Assembly: GCA_014239435.1 (NCBI GenBank)
Contig: JAAZYX010000008.1
Coordinates: 1-64,000, forward strand
Reading direction: 5' to 3'
DNA length: 64,000 nt
DNA from: Fidelibacterota bacterium
GTDB taxonomy: Bacteria; Fidelibacterota; Marinisomatia; Marinisomatales; TCS55
Shown here: positions 47,105 to 56,136 of the stretch, piece by piece
Layout of the letters: every line of letters begins with the position of its first letter
Numbering within the stretch: position 1 is the first letter of the stretch
Translations under genes and position numbers: made by a program
The notes under the pieces: model-generated
Databases searched by the model: none
Seen by the model: only the letters and a program-made list of their open reading frames with translations
Told to the model about the DNA's origin: nothing

Positions 47105-47878
47105 ATGCAAACATTATCCATTCAAAATGAAAATGGAATAGCAATAATCACCATCAACAGGCCGGACGTATTGAATGCTGTCAATGATGTGGTTGTGGCT
47201 GAGTTGGGGCAAGCGGTCCAAAATACAACGGACGATGAATCTATTGGTGTAATAATCATTACAGGCGCTGGAGAAAAGGCATTTGTTGCCGGAGCGGATA
47301 TTAAAGCCATGTCAAAAATGAACGCGGAAGACGCACTGACATTTGGACAGAATGGACAGAAAATGACAATGCTGATTGAAGATTCACCCAAGCCTGTGAT
47401 CGCAGCCATAAATGGATTCGCTCTAGGCGGCGGATGCGAAATTGCGCTTGCCTGTCATCTTCGGATAGCAAGCGAGAATGCTATTTTTTCTCAGCCGGAG
47501 GTAAAACTTGGACTCATTCCCGGATGGGGAGGAACCCAACGGCTGCCGAGAATTGTAGGAAAAGGAAAAGCCACCGAGATGATTTTAACGGGTGAAATGA
47601 TTTCTGCGGATGAAGCATACCGCATAGGACTAGCGAATGCGGTGGTTCCCCTAAATGAACTTTCTAAAACGTCTTTAAAAATGGCAGAGTCTATTCTTAA
47701 AAACGGACCGAATGCGATTGCCCAATCCCTTGCATCTATCAATGCAGGATCTGGACTTCAGATTAAACATGGCCTGGAAATGGAAGTAAAGAATTTCAGC
47801 GAATTATTTGGAACAGATGAAGCAAAAGAAGGGCTGACTGCATTTATCGAAAAACGCCCTCCAAAATTTAGATCTTAA
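47105..47878 (+). CDS. Enoyl-CoA hydratase/isomerase (crotonase family)
   Basis: Hydrates 2-enoyl-CoA or acts on a related CoA ester. ATG 47105 has AAGGA at nine bases; ATG 47096 adds three residues. The product (257 aa) has ITINRPDVLNAVND, the oxyanion-hole stretch AFVAGADIKAMSKM and INGFALGGGCEIALACHLRIA. IFSQPEVKLGLIPGWGGTQRLPR carries the catalytic Glu (PEVKLG), and the second Glu is in the GGGCEIAL strand. Resembles short-chain enoyl-CoA hydratases. First gene of the amino-acid/propionate cluster, starting 3-12 nt after trkH. Confidence 0.88.
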   Translation: MQTLSIQNENGIAIITINRPDVLNAVNDVVVAELGQAVQNTTDDESIGVIIITGAGEKAFVAGADIKAMSKMNAEDALTFGQNGQKMTMLIEDSPKPVIAAINGFALGGGCEIALACHLRIASENAIFSQPEVKLGLIPGWGGTQRLPRIVGKGKATEMILTGEMISADEAYRIGLANAVVPLNELSKTSLKMAESILKNGPNAIAQSLASINAGSGLQIKHGLEMEVKNFSELFGTDEAKEGLTAFIEKRPPKFRS

Positions 47879-47882
47879 CTAT

Positions 47883-48917
47883 ATGCCAAAATTTGCTATC
47901 CTTTCCTCGGGGGTATTCAATTACCTTCTTAATAAGACAGGCAATATGCTGTTGCGCTATCGTCCGGAAGATGTTGCCGTTGTGATCGCATCGGAACACG
48001 CCGGAAAAACGGCGCAGGAAGTTATCGGATATGGCGGAGATATTCCTGTTGTATCCTCCTTTGCAGAAGCCGCATCGTTCAATCCGGATACGCTTGTATT
48101 GGGAGGCGCACCTCAAGGTGGCCATATTTCAAAACGGGTACGGTCAGAAATAAACCAGGCCTTGGAAGGTGGATGCGAAATTGTTAGCGGCATGCATATT
48201 TTTTTGAATGATGACCCGGATTTCTCCTTATTAGCCAAACAATTTGATTGTACTCTAACCGATTTAAGACGACCGCCAACACCTGCTCATTTTCCAAAAG
48301 GGAAATGGAAAGACCGGGAAATTCCTGTATTGCTTGTGGTTGGTTCTGATTGTGACACAGGCAAAATGACAACAGCATGGGAACTCACAATTCGATTACG
48401 AGAAAAAGGGATCAATGCTGAATTCCTCGGTACGGGCCAAACGGGAATTTTACTGAGCGGAAATGGTGTTCCGATTGATGCTGTTGTGTCGGATTTCATG
48501 GCAGGTGAAATTGAGCATGCGATTGACAAAATTGGTGACTGTGATCTCGTTGTCGTTGAAGGACAAGGTTCACTGACAAATCAATTTTATGCCGGTGTTA
48601 CACTGGGACTGCTGCATGGTGCGATGCCGGATTTTCTTGTTATGACGCACGAGCCAGTTCGAGAAAATGATACAACAGATTTTCCGGCAGCAAAGCTTGA
48701 AGATTGCATGCCAACTTATCTTGATCTTATGAAACCGTTTAAAACAACACGGTTTGTCGGGATCAATTTGCTTACGGTGAACCAAAATGAACGGGATGCA
48801 GAAGAAACAATAAACAATACTGAATCAAAATTTGGCTTTCCGGTCACCGATCTCGTCCGATTTGGCGAAAAGAAGTTGATTGATTCCATAGCCGAGGATG
48901 TCCGCAATTGGAATTAA
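47883..48917 (+). CDS. DUF1611 P-loop protein, DgcN-like
   Basis: 344 aa with an N-terminal domain (about 1-140, VIASEHAGKTAQEVIGYGGDIPV) and a P-loop domain (LVVGSDCDTGKMTTAW, residues 151-166; VVVEGQGSLTN). This is the DUF1611 family. In marine bacteria DgcN, a DUF1611 member, has been reported as a D-glutamate N-acetyltransferase acting with the racemase DgcA (recalled, not checked). Here it overlaps a DgcA-like enolase-superfamily gene by 10 nt, the same pairing, so a role in D-Glu or dipeptide use is inferred. Confidence 0.75.
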   Translation: MPKFAILSSGVFNYLLNKTGNMLLRYRPEDVAVVIASEHAGKTAQEVIGYGGDIPVVSSFAEAASFNPDTLVLGGAPQGGHISKRVRSEINQALEGGCEIVSGMHIFLNDDPDFSLLAKQFDCTLTDLRRPPTPAHFPKGKWKDREIPVLLVVGSDCDTGKMTTAWELTIRLREKGINAEFLGTGQTGILLSGNGVPIDAVVSDFMAGEIEHAIDKIGDCDLVVVEGQGSLTNQFYAGVTLGLLHGAMPDFLVMTHEPVRENDTTDFPAAKLEDCMPTYLDLMKPFKTTRFVGINLLTVNQNERDAEETINNTESKFGFPVTDLVRFGEKKLIDSIAEDVRNWN

Positions 48918-49936
48918 GCTGGGAAACCTATCGCATTGAATGCACCTACCCGTTTGGTTTATCACGCGGGACGGCGGATTATTATGATATTTTGTATGTC
49001 TATTTTTTAGGTGATGGCATTATTGGAAGAGGAGAAGCCGCACCATCTAAACGCTATGATGAATCCACACCTCAAATTGTGGAAGTGCTGGAAAACGGGA
49101 TTGAGATTCCCTCTCCGGATGATATTTTAGAATCGTGGGAGACAGGGATTACTGCTCAGGCAGAAGGAATAAAAGCTTTGGAATCTGCGCTCAGCATGGC
49201 AGCATTGGATTGGTGGTGCCAGAAAGATGGTATTTCTCTTCACCGGTATTTCCATGCAGAAAAAGAAAATACACCGCTTACCTCTTTTACAGTTGCGATT
49301 GGTGAAATAGACAATATTCCACAAAAAATCAGAGAGGCTAAACCGTACAGCATTATTAAGGTGAAACTTGGGACAGATGAAGATAAAAACATCATCAATG
49401 CAGTCCGAGGTTGTACCGATAAACCGATCAGAGTTGATGCAAATGAAGGCTGGACATTGGAGCAGGGAATTGAAATGTGTCAATGGCTTTCGGAACGGAA
49501 TGTTCAGTTTGTAGAACAGCCGCTGCCGGCGGAGGCGTTGGATGAAACGTCGGTCTTACGGGATGAATCACCGCTTCCGATTTTCGCTGACGAAAATTCA
49601 CTCACGTCTGAAGACATTCCGAGGATTGCATATGCATTTGACGGCATCAATATCAAACTGATGAAATGCGGAAGTCTGTTTGAAGCCAAACGAATGATTG
49701 ATTTCGCAAGAGAACATGATTTAAAAATAATGCTGGGCTGTATGGTGGAATCATCCATAGGCGTGACGGCCGCTGCACATTTATCGCCGCTTGTTGATTT
49801 TGCCGATCTGGATGGAAATCTGCTCATTTCTAACGATCCTTACAATGGCGTTGGGGTAGAAAATGGGAAATTGATTCTTCCGGATGGAAATGGATTGGGC
49901 GTTTCCTTAAAGGGAAAAATAGAGGGACTAAAATGA
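48908..49936 (+). CDS. Dipeptide/N-acetyl-amino-acid epimerase, enolase superfamily (DgcA-like)
   Basis: 342 aa of the muconate-lactonizing subgroup, TTG start at 48908. Catalytic layout is K151-V-K153, metal ligands D177 (RVDANE), E203 (FVEQPLP) and D228 (FADEN), and the second base pair K250-x-x-K253 (INIKLMKCGS). This matches L-Ala-D/L-Glu epimerases and DgcA. It shares 10 nt with the DUF1611 gene and overlaps mce by ATGA. Probable task is racemising an N-acylated or dipeptide glutamate to the L form. Confidence 0.8.
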   Translation: MELSWETYRIECTYPFGLSRGTADYYDILYVYFLGDGIIGRGEAAPSKRYDESTPQIVEVLENGIEIPSPDDILESWETGITAQAEGIKALESALSMAALDWWCQKDGISLHRYFHAEKENTPLTSFTVAIGEIDNIPQKIREAKPYSIIKVKLGTDEDKNIINAVRGCTDKPIRVDANEGWTLEQGIEMCQWLSERNVQFVEQPLPAEALDETSVLRDESPLPIFADENSLTSEDIPRIAYAFDGINIKLMKCGSLFEAKRMIDFAREHDLKIMLGCMVESSIGVTAAAHLSPLVDFADLDGNLLISNDPYNGVGVENGKLILPDGNGLGVSLKGKIEGLK

Positions 49937-50340
49937 AAATTCTTGGAATTGAACATATCGGAATTGCTGTCGAAAGCCTTGAAACGGATGCGCCTTTTTG
50001 GAAACACGTTCTTGGCCTTGACCATTCTGGAACTGAGGCTGTCAAGGATCAGGGAGTGATCACAGATATTTATAATTCGGGACGTGGAAAAATAGAGCTT
50101 TTAGAAGCATTGGGTGAACACTCGCCTGTTGGAAAATTTTTAGAAAAACGTGGGCCGGGCGTACACCACATCTGCCTTGAAGTGGAAAATATCCATGAGG
50201 CAATAACGGAATTAAAAGAGAATGGAATTGAAATGATCGCCGATGAACCTTCCATTGGCGCCGAGGGATTTTTAGTTGTATTTCTGCATCCGAAAAGTAC
50301 CGGTGGTGTGCTTGTTGAACTTTCGCAGAAACCAAAATAA
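49933..50340 (+). CDS. mce: Methylmalonyl-CoA epimerase
   Basis: Interconverts (R)- and (S)-methylmalonyl-CoA in propionate metabolism. The 135-aa VOC-fold product starts ILGIEHIGIAVESLE with the metal His H8. GVITDIYNSGRGKIELLEALGEHSPV and GPGVHHICLEV (metal His) follow in the middle, and GGVLVELSQKPK (metal Glu) is near the end. It overlaps the racemase by ATGA. Methylmalonyl-CoA mutase is not in the window. Together with the following threonine-type dehydratase it suggests 2-oxobutyrate/propionyl-CoA processing. Confidence 0.93.
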   Translation: MKILGIEHIGIAVESLETDAPFWKHVLGLDHSGTEAVKDQGVITDIYNSGRGKIELLEALGEHSPVGKFLEKRGPGVHHICLEVENIHEAITELKENGIEMIADEPSIGAEGFLVVFLHPKSTGGVLVELSQKPK

Positions 50341-51288
50341 TTGCTTGAACTATCCGATATAATAGATGCGCATGAGCGCATAAAACCGTACATCCATCGG
50401 ACTCCGATTCTTACCTGTACAGCATTGGATGGAATGTCCGACGCAACCCTCTTTTTTAAATGCGAGAATTTTCAAAAAGCTGGAGCCTTCAAAGCCCGTG
50501 GTGCGACCAATGCTATTGTATGTTTATCGGATGAAGATGCCGAAAAAGGCGTCGCAACTACCTCATCCGGAAATCACGGAGCCGCCCTGGCGAAAGCAGC
50601 GCAAATCCGAAAAATTCCTGTAACGGTTATTATGCCTCACAATTCATCTAAAATCAAATTTGAAGCCGTCAAATCGTATGGCGCGGAAATCATCACTTGC
50701 GAACCTGACCATCAGTCCCGGGAAGCTGCCTTGGATAAACTGGTATTCGAAACAGGCGCTGCGGTTATCCATCCATACAATAATGAGAACATTATCGCCG
50801 GACAGGGCACCGCCGGGATTGAGCTGATGGAAGACCATCCAGAATTAGACGCCGTTGTTACGCCGGTAAGCGGAGGCGGACTGCTGAGTGGAACATCCAT
50901 TGCCGTAAACGGAATGAATTCAAACACGGATGTATTTGGCGCCGAGCCGGAAGGCGCGGATGATGCCTTTCAATCATTTAAAGCAGGGGAGATAATTCCG
51001 AATAAAACGGTTGAAACAATTGCAGATGGACTGAGAGCTGAGATTGGCACGATCACTTTCCCAATAATTCAGAAAAATGTGACCAACATCATTACGCTGT
51101 CCGAAACGGAAATTATAAATGCGATGCGCTTGATTTGGGAGCGGATGAAAATATTGGTGGAGCCATCCAGTTCCATTGCGCTGGCAGCAGTGTTAAAGGA
51201 AAATCAGCTGTTTCAAGGAAAAAAAGTGGGAATCATGCTTTCCGGAGGGAATGTGGATTTAAACGATCTTCCGTTTAAGGACAGTTAA
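50341..51288 (+). CDS. Serine/threonine dehydratase or serine racemase-like PLP enzyme
   Basis: Fold-type II PLP enzyme of 315 aa, TTG start right after the mce stop. PLP Lys is K51 in KAGAFKARGATN; TTSSGNHGAALA binds the substrate carboxylate, SGGGLLSG holds the PLP phosphate loop and SGGNVD is near the C-terminus. No C-terminal ACT domain, so it is a short, catabolic-type enzyme. Serine/threonine dehydratase and serine racemase share this sequence pattern; I cannot separate them by eye. Last gene of the operon. Confidence 0.85.
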   Translation: MLELSDIIDAHERIKPYIHRTPILTCTALDGMSDATLFFKCENFQKAGAFKARGATNAIVCLSDEDAEKGVATTSSGNHGAALAKAAQIRKIPVTVIMPHNSSKIKFEAVKSYGAEIITCEPDHQSREAALDKLVFETGAAVIHPYNNENIIAGQGTAGIELMEDHPELDAVVTPVSGGGLLSGTSIAVNGMNSNTDVFGAEPEGADDAFQSFKAGEIIPNKTVETIADGLRAEIGTITFPIIQKNVTNIITLSETEIINAMRLIWERMKILVEPSSSIALAAVLKENQLFQGKKVGIMLSGGNVDLNDLPFKDS

Positions 51289-51298
51289 TTTTTCCGAG

Positions 51299-51321
51299 TG
51301 TTTATTTATTTTCAATAAACA
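51299..51321. terminator. AT-rich hairpin between dehydratase and toxin genes
   Basis: TGTTTATT (51299-51306) and AATAAACA (51314-51321) form an 8-bp stem in the gap of convergent genes; the toxin stop lies inside it. There is little G+C, so termination is only possible. Confidence 0.35.
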
Positions 51322-51596
51322 TCTCGCCTGTGGGCAATTCTAACTATGAGTATTCTGAGTTCTTTTTCCTGTTTTTGAAATAGGACTCTGAAAGGTCCGA
51401 CCCGGAGGCGGGCAAGACCTTTTACATTTCCTTTTAAAGCTTTAATCTGGTTCGTTAAAACGGCCGGATTTTTTGCAAGGATTTCTAATTTGGATTTAAT
51501 TCGGCGCTGCCAAATCGGATCAATTTTGGCTAGTTCGTCTTTTGCCTTTTTTAGGAACGTAAGGGAATACACTATTCGATGCCCAGTTCCTGCCAA
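51312..51596 (-). CDS. RelE/ParE-type toxin
   Basis: 94 aa from TTG 51596, or 86 aa from GTG 51572, which overlaps the antitoxin stop and gives a more typical start (VYSLTFLKKAKDELAK). The family pattern L-x-x-A-K-D-E-L, KIDPIWQRRIKSKLEILAKNP, KALKGNVKGLARLRVGPFRVLF and IVRIAHRRDVY is clear; Arg and His residues near the C-terminus are the usual active-site candidates. Probably a translation-dependent mRNA interferase or gyrase poison; which one cannot be read. It follows the RHH antitoxin gene on the minus strand. Confidence 0.85.
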   Translation of the reverse strand: MAGTGHRIVYSLTFLKKAKDELAKIDPIWQRRIKSKLEILAKNPAVLTNQIKALKGNVKGLARLRVGPFRVLFQKQEKELRILIVRIAHRRDVY

Positions 51597-51805
51597 ACTT
51601 TTTCGGCAGGAATTAGTTCATCTTTATTTTCTTTGGCTTCCTTCAGTCGTTTTTCGGCAATCTGCAAATCGAGTTCATCAAAATACAATTCAAGTGCCTT
51701 GGCAATAATATGGCTCTTTTTGGTTTGAAGTTCTTCGGAAACCTGATTGAGTTCCTCCGAAATAAAATCGGGAAGAGTAATATTCATTCTGTATTTTTTA
51801 GACAT
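51572..51805 (-). CDS. Ribbon-helix-helix antitoxin
   Basis: 77 aa from ATG 51805 (MSKKYRMNITLPD); a TTG at 51811 is also in frame. The N-terminus MNITLPDFISEELNQVSEE is a ribbon-helix-helix DNA-binding pattern, with helix KKSHIIAKALELYFDEL next and a charged C-terminal toxin-binding tail (EAKENKDELIPAEKVWQELG). Overlaps the toxin by 3-25 nt depending on the start used. An 11-bp inverted repeat lies just upstream, a likely autoregulatory operator. Confidence 0.82.
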   Translation of the reverse strand: MSKKYRMNITLPDFISEELNQVSEELQTKKSHIIAKALELYFDELDLQIAEKRLKEAKENKDELIPAEKVWQELGIE

Positions 51806-51809
51806 GGAC

Positions 51810-51837
51810 AATTATACACAAAATTATGTGTATAATT
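51810..51837. promoter_or_regulatory. Inverted-repeat operator upstream of toxin-antitoxin genes
   Basis: AATTATACACA (51810-51820) and its complement TGTGTATAATT (51827-51837) are separated by AAATTA. The repeat begins 5 nt upstream of the antitoxin ATG on the minus strand, where an RHH antitoxin would bind to repress its own promoter. TATAAT and TATACA within it could be part of the promoter. Confidence 0.7.
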
Positions 51838-51932
51838 CAATGTATTATTATGCGTATTTAATTCGTTTATCTATCTTATTAATTATTCTCTGCCATTGAA
51901 CCATATAGATTAACCGTCGTAATTTAGTCATT

Positions 51933-53954
51933 ATGGCAGAGTTTAAGATTCATTCAGAATTCGAACCAAAAGGCGATCAGCCTCAGGCAATCGCCTCACT
52001 TGTGGACGGATTGAACCAAAATTTGGATCATCAGGTTTTATTAGGTGTGACCGGAAGCGGAAAGACCTTTACAATGGCACAGGTCATTCAGGAAGTGCAG
52101 CGCCCCACGCTGATCATATCCCATAACAAAACGCTAGCCGCCCAACTGTTCGGTGAATTCAAACAGCTTTTTCCGGAAAATGCCGTTGAATTCTTTATAT
52201 CGTATTACGACTACTATCAGCCGGAAGCTTATTTGCCTGTAACGGATACGTATATCGAAAAAGATATGTCGGTGAATGAAGAGATTGACAGGCTAAGGCT
52301 GAAAACAACCACGGCACTCATGGAACGAAAGGATGTGATTGTGGTTAGTTCTGTTTCCTGCATTTACGGTATTGGTTCCCCGGAAGAATACCGAGATCAG
52401 ATCGTAAGAATAACAAAAGGAAAATCGCTCCCGAGAAAAGACGTGTTCGCAAAACTGGTGCATATTCATTACGCTCGAAACGATACCGTTTTGGAGAGAG
52501 GAAATTTTAGAGTCCGCGGAGATGTAATTGAAATATTTCCAGCTTACGATGTTGCCTGCACGCGAATAGAAATGTTTGGGTCTGAAGTAGAATCCATTTC
52601 GCGGTTTGATCCTCTCACGGGAGAAATTTTAGGAGAAATGGATACCGCCATAATTTATCCTGCAAAACATTTTGTGACAGACCGCAAACGGATGAAAGGT
52701 ATTGTGAAAGAAATTCGCACCGAACTCGACGGCAGACTTTCCGATCTACGAAAAAATGATAAACTGCTTGAGGCTCAGCGATTGGAACAGCGCACGAATT
52801 TTGATCTCGAAATGATGATCGAACTCGGGTACTGCTCCGGCATTGAAAATTATTCACGGTTTTTTTCAGGGAGAAAATCTGGAGAGCAGCCGTACACACT
52901 TTTAGATTTTTTCCCAAAAAATTTTATGACATTTATGGATGAATCACATGTGAGCCTTTCGCAGGTGCAGGGAATGTATAACGGCGATCGCGCCAGAAAA
53001 TTGACACTCGTGGAACATGGATTTCGTCTGCCGAGCGCGATAGACAATCGTCCTTTGCAGATTGATGAATTCATGAAAATGCAGAATCAAATTACCTATG
53101 TTTCAGCCACTCCTGCCGATAGAGAACTGGAGTTGGCAAAAGGTGTTGTAGCGGAGCAATTAATTCGTCCCACGGGCTTGCTTGACCCAAAAGTGGAAAC
53201 AAGAGGAACCGAAGGGCAAATTGATGATCTCGTCGTTGAAATCCGGGAACGAAGTAAGAAGAATGAACGCTGTCTTGTGACAACTTTAACGAAGCGCATG
53301 GCAGAAGATTTAACAGAATATTTGCGCGGACTCAGCCTGCGTGTACGATATTTACACAGTGACATTCATACCCTTGAGCGGGTGAAAATATTACGAGATT
53401 TGCGGCTAGGTGAATTTGATGTTTTGGTCGGAATTAATTTATTGAGGGAAGGCTTGGATCTTCCGGAAGTGTCTCTTGTGGCTGTTTTGGACGCGGATAA
53501 GCAAGGATTCCTCAGATCAAAAAGTTCGCTGATGCAAGTTTCTGGAAGAGCAGCAAGACACGTGAATGGGAAAGTGATTTTGTATGGAGATAAAATTACT
53601 GAAGCGATGCAATACTTAATATCTGAAACAAAACGCAGACGTGAAGTGCAGCGTCAGTATAATAAAAAGCATAATGTCGTGCCAAAAACTGTGTACAAAT
53701 CTATGGATGAAATTTTACACACTACCGCCGTTGCGGACTCGATTCGGGATGACGATTCCTATAAGCCGAAGTCAAAACGAAAAGGAATGGATTTTGATGA
53801 ATTGGATAAACAGCTCGCTCTTGAGATGATGCGGAAGGAAATGTTGGAAGCCGCTGAACATCTCGAATTTGAACAGGCAGCAAAACTGCGAGATGAAATC
53901 CAAAAACTGGAAAAAGAATTGGAAGGAATTTTCGAAGGAGGAAAATCCAAATGA
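51933..53954 (+). CDS. uvrB: Excinuclease ABC subunit UvrB
   Basis: DNA-damage recognition helicase of nucleotide excision repair. The 673-aa length is normal. Walker A GVTGSGKTF (38-46), the YYDYYQPEAY beta-hairpin that clamps DNA, helicase motifs DESHVSLSQV and QVSGRAARH, and a C-terminal UVR domain (EMLEAAEHLEFEQAAKLRDEI) for UvrC/UvrA binding are all present. Overlaps galE by ATGA. Confidence 0.97.
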   Translation: MAEFKIHSEFEPKGDQPQAIASLVDGLNQNLDHQVLLGVTGSGKTFTMAQVIQEVQRPTLIISHNKTLAAQLFGEFKQLFPENAVEFFISYYDYYQPEAYLPVTDTYIEKDMSVNEEIDRLRLKTTTALMERKDVIVVSSVSCIYGIGSPEEYRDQIVRITKGKSLPRKDVFAKLVHIHYARNDTVLERGNFRVRGDVIEIFPAYDVACTRIEMFGSEVESISRFDPLTGEILGEMDTAIIYPAKHFVTDRKRMKGIVKEIRTELDGRLSDLRKNDKLLEAQRLEQRTNFDLEMMIELGYCSGIENYSRFFSGRKSGEQPYTLLDFFPKNFMTFMDESHVSLSQVQGMYNGDRARKLTLVEHGFRLPSAIDNRPLQIDEFMKMQNQITYVSATPADRELELAKGVVAEQLIRPTGLLDPKVETRGTEGQIDDLVVEIRERSKKNERCLVTTLTKRMAEDLTEYLRGLSLRVRYLHSDIHTLERVKILRDLRLGEFDVLVGINLLREGLDLPEVSLVAVLDADKQGFLRSKSSLMQVSGRAARHVNGKVILYGDKITEAMQYLISETKRRREVQRQYNKKHNVVPKTVYKSMDEILHTTAVADSIRDDDSYKPKSKRKGMDFDELDKQLALEMMRKEMLEAAEHLEFEQAAKLRDEIQKLEKELEGIFEGGKSK

Positions 53955-54925
53955 AAATTTTAGTAACGGGCGGTGCCGGCTATATCGGATCCCATGTTGT
54001 ACTGGAACTTCTGGATCAAGGATATGAAGTTGTTGTTCTGGATGATCTTTCTATGGGTGCTAAAGAAAATGTGGATGACAGGGCAGCGTTTATTCTCGGG
54101 TCTATTCTAAGCAGGGCGGACAATGAAATTGCACTTAAAGGAGTAGACGCAGTAATACATATGGCCGCCTTCAAGGCCGCCGGTGAATCGGTCGAAAATC
54201 CTGAGAAATACACCCGGAATAATGTGGACGGAACTTTGACCTTGCTCAATACTATGGTGGACTTGGGGATTCACAAATTTGTGTTTTCTTCTTCCGCGGC
54301 GGTGTACGGCGAACCTCAGTATTTGCCGATAGATGAAAAACACCCAGTTAATCCCATTAATCCGTATGGTGAAACCAAGCTGAAGATTGAATACCAACTC
54401 GAAAAGGAATTTATTTCAAAAGGAATTTGTTTTGCGACATTGCGATATTTTAATGCCGCAGGATACGATATAAATGGACGAGTTCGGATTCCTGAAAACG
54501 AGCCTAACAATCTGCTTCCTGTCGTCATGGAAGCGGCAAATGGTTCTCGGAATATGATAGAAATATTTGGAGACGATTATGAAACACGCGATGGAACGGG
54601 CGTGCGTGATTATATCCATGTTACCGATCTTGCAAAAGCACATATTCTGGCTGTGCATTATTTGAGAAGTCATCCTTCCTTCACGGTAAACCTCGGTTCT
54701 GATGTAGGATATTCTGTTACAGAGATTCTTGATACTGCAAGAAAGATTACAGAGAAGCCCATTCCCGCTAACATATCTGCGCGGCGTGCAGGAGATCCGC
54801 CAAAATTGGTGGCAAGTTCAGAAAAAGCAAAATCCCTGCTCGGATGGAAAGCTGAACATTCCGATCTTGAAACGCTGATTTCTACCATGTGGGATATTTA
54901 CCGTCCGGCGGAGGCATTGGTATGA
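53951..54925 (+). CDS. galE: UDP-glucose 4-epimerase
   Basis: Extended short-chain dehydrogenase that interconverts UDP-glucose and UDP-galactose with bound NAD+. The 324-aa product has the NAD motif TGGAGYIGSHV (residues 6-16), FSSSAAVYGEPQ with the catalytic Ser, and the Tyr-Lys pair in NPYGETKLKIEY. It ends with the usual C-terminal DP-KLVASSEKAK segment. Overlaps uvrB and the sigma54 activator. Confidence 0.92.
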   Translation: MKILVTGGAGYIGSHVVLELLDQGYEVVVLDDLSMGAKENVDDRAAFILGSILSRADNEIALKGVDAVIHMAAFKAAGESVENPEKYTRNNVDGTLTLLNTMVDLGIHKFVFSSSAAVYGEPQYLPIDEKHPVNPINPYGETKLKIEYQLEKEFISKGICFATLRYFNAAGYDINGRVRIPENEPNNLLPVVMEAANGSRNMIEIFGDDYETRDGTGVRDYIHVTDLAKAHILAVHYLRSHPSFTVNLGSDVGYSVTEILDTARKITEKPIPANISARRAGDPPKLVASSEKAKSLLGWKAEHSDLETLISTMWDIYRPAEALV

Positions 54926-56136
54926 TGGATTTTGAAAGATTGCAAAAAACATCCGGAATTATTGGCAGAAGCGATGCTGTACGCCAAGTGCTGGAAATGA
55001 TTACACAAGTTGCTCCGGTGGATATTTCTGTTTTGGTTACAGGCGAAAGTGGAACGGGAAAAGAAGTGGTTGCAAAAGCGATTCATAAATTCAGCAAGCG
55101 ATCCCAGGAAGAATTGGTTACAGTAAACTGCGGTGCCATTCCGGAAGGCATTATCGAAAGCGAATTATTCGGGCACAAAAAAGGTGCCTACACAGGCGCT
55201 GGTGATGATCGGAAAGGGTATTTTGAATCTGCACATAAAGGAACCATTTTTCTCGATGAAATAGGTGAAATGCCTTACGAAACCCAGGTAAAACTTTTGC
55301 GCGTTTTAGAAAGTGGCGAATTCATGCGAGTTGGGGATTCCAAAACGTTAAGAACCGATGTCCGAGTTATTGCCGCCACGAACAAGGATCTCGCGAAATT
55401 GGTGGAAAATGGAAAATTCAGGCAGGATCTTTATTTTCGGCTGAAAACTGTGACAGTTGAAGTGCCGACATTGCGAAATAGGCTCGAAGACCTTCATCTT
55501 TTAGTAGAGAGGTTTGCGTTGGAATTCACACGAAGCAATGATATTCCTTATCGCGGATTTGTACCCGAAGCCATCCGGATGATGAAACACCACGACTGGC
55601 CCGGAAACGTGCGTGAACTCAAGAATTTTGTTGAAAGTATTCTCGTTTTGGAAAAGGGTGAACGCATCACAGCTGAAATGGTGGAAACGCGATTGGGACA
55701 TGTCAGAACTTCACCAACCCAAAATCTTCCAATGGTGATGAACCAATCGCCAGAGCAAGCCGAACGGGAGCTGATTCTCAGACAGCTGTTACTTCTTCGC
55801 CAAGATGTAGAATGGGTAAAATCAATGCTGGCCGGCAGGAATCCGATGACCGTGAATGAAAGTGAAATTCCAGTCTATACTTCAGAGATTCAGCCGGAAG
55901 TAAGTAGAGTACCGGTAGCTCAGAATTTTGATGATTACATTCAAAGTGGGACTATTGGTGATATCAATTTGAAAGATCTCGAAAAAGAAGCGCTTGAACG
56001 AACACTTAAATATTTTAATAACAGCCGAAGGGCGGCAGCCAAATCCCTTGGAATGAGCGAAAGAACCTTATACAGAAAAATTGAAGAATATGGATTGGAA
56101 CCCAAAATCAAACGAAGGAAAAAGAACGATGATTAG
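54922..56136 (+). CDS. Sigma-54-dependent transcriptional activator without receiver
   Basis: 404 aa from ATG 54922. The AAA+ domain starts almost at once (IIGRSDAVRQVLEM), with Walker A GESGTGKE (41-48), the sigma54-contact loop GAYTGA (88-93), Walker B GTIFLDEIG and the Arg-finger region FRQDLYFRLK. A roughly 100-residue linker (about 265-360) follows, then a Fis-type HTH (RRAAAKSLGMSERTLYRKIEEYG). It lacks the N-terminal receiver or GAF, as in the sigma54 regulator/LptE pair of Bacteroidetes. Overlaps both galE (ATGA) and lptE. Target genes unknown. Confidence 0.9.
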   Translation: MMDFERLQKTSGIIGRSDAVRQVLEMITQVAPVDISVLVTGESGTGKEVVAKAIHKFSKRSQEELVTVNCGAIPEGIIESELFGHKKGAYTGAGDDRKGYFESAHKGTIFLDEIGEMPYETQVKLLRVLESGEFMRVGDSKTLRTDVRVIAATNKDLAKLVENGKFRQDLYFRLKTVTVEVPTLRNRLEDLHLLVERFALEFTRSNDIPYRGFVPEAIRMMKHHDWPGNVRELKNFVESILVLEKGERITAEMVETRLGHVRTSPTQNLPMVMNQSPEQAERELILRQLLLLRQDVEWVKSMLAGRNPMTVNESEIPVYTSEIQPEVSRVPVAQNFDDYIQSGTIGDINLKDLEKEALERTLKYFNNSRRAAAKSLGMSERTLYRKIEEYGLEPKIKRRKKNDD

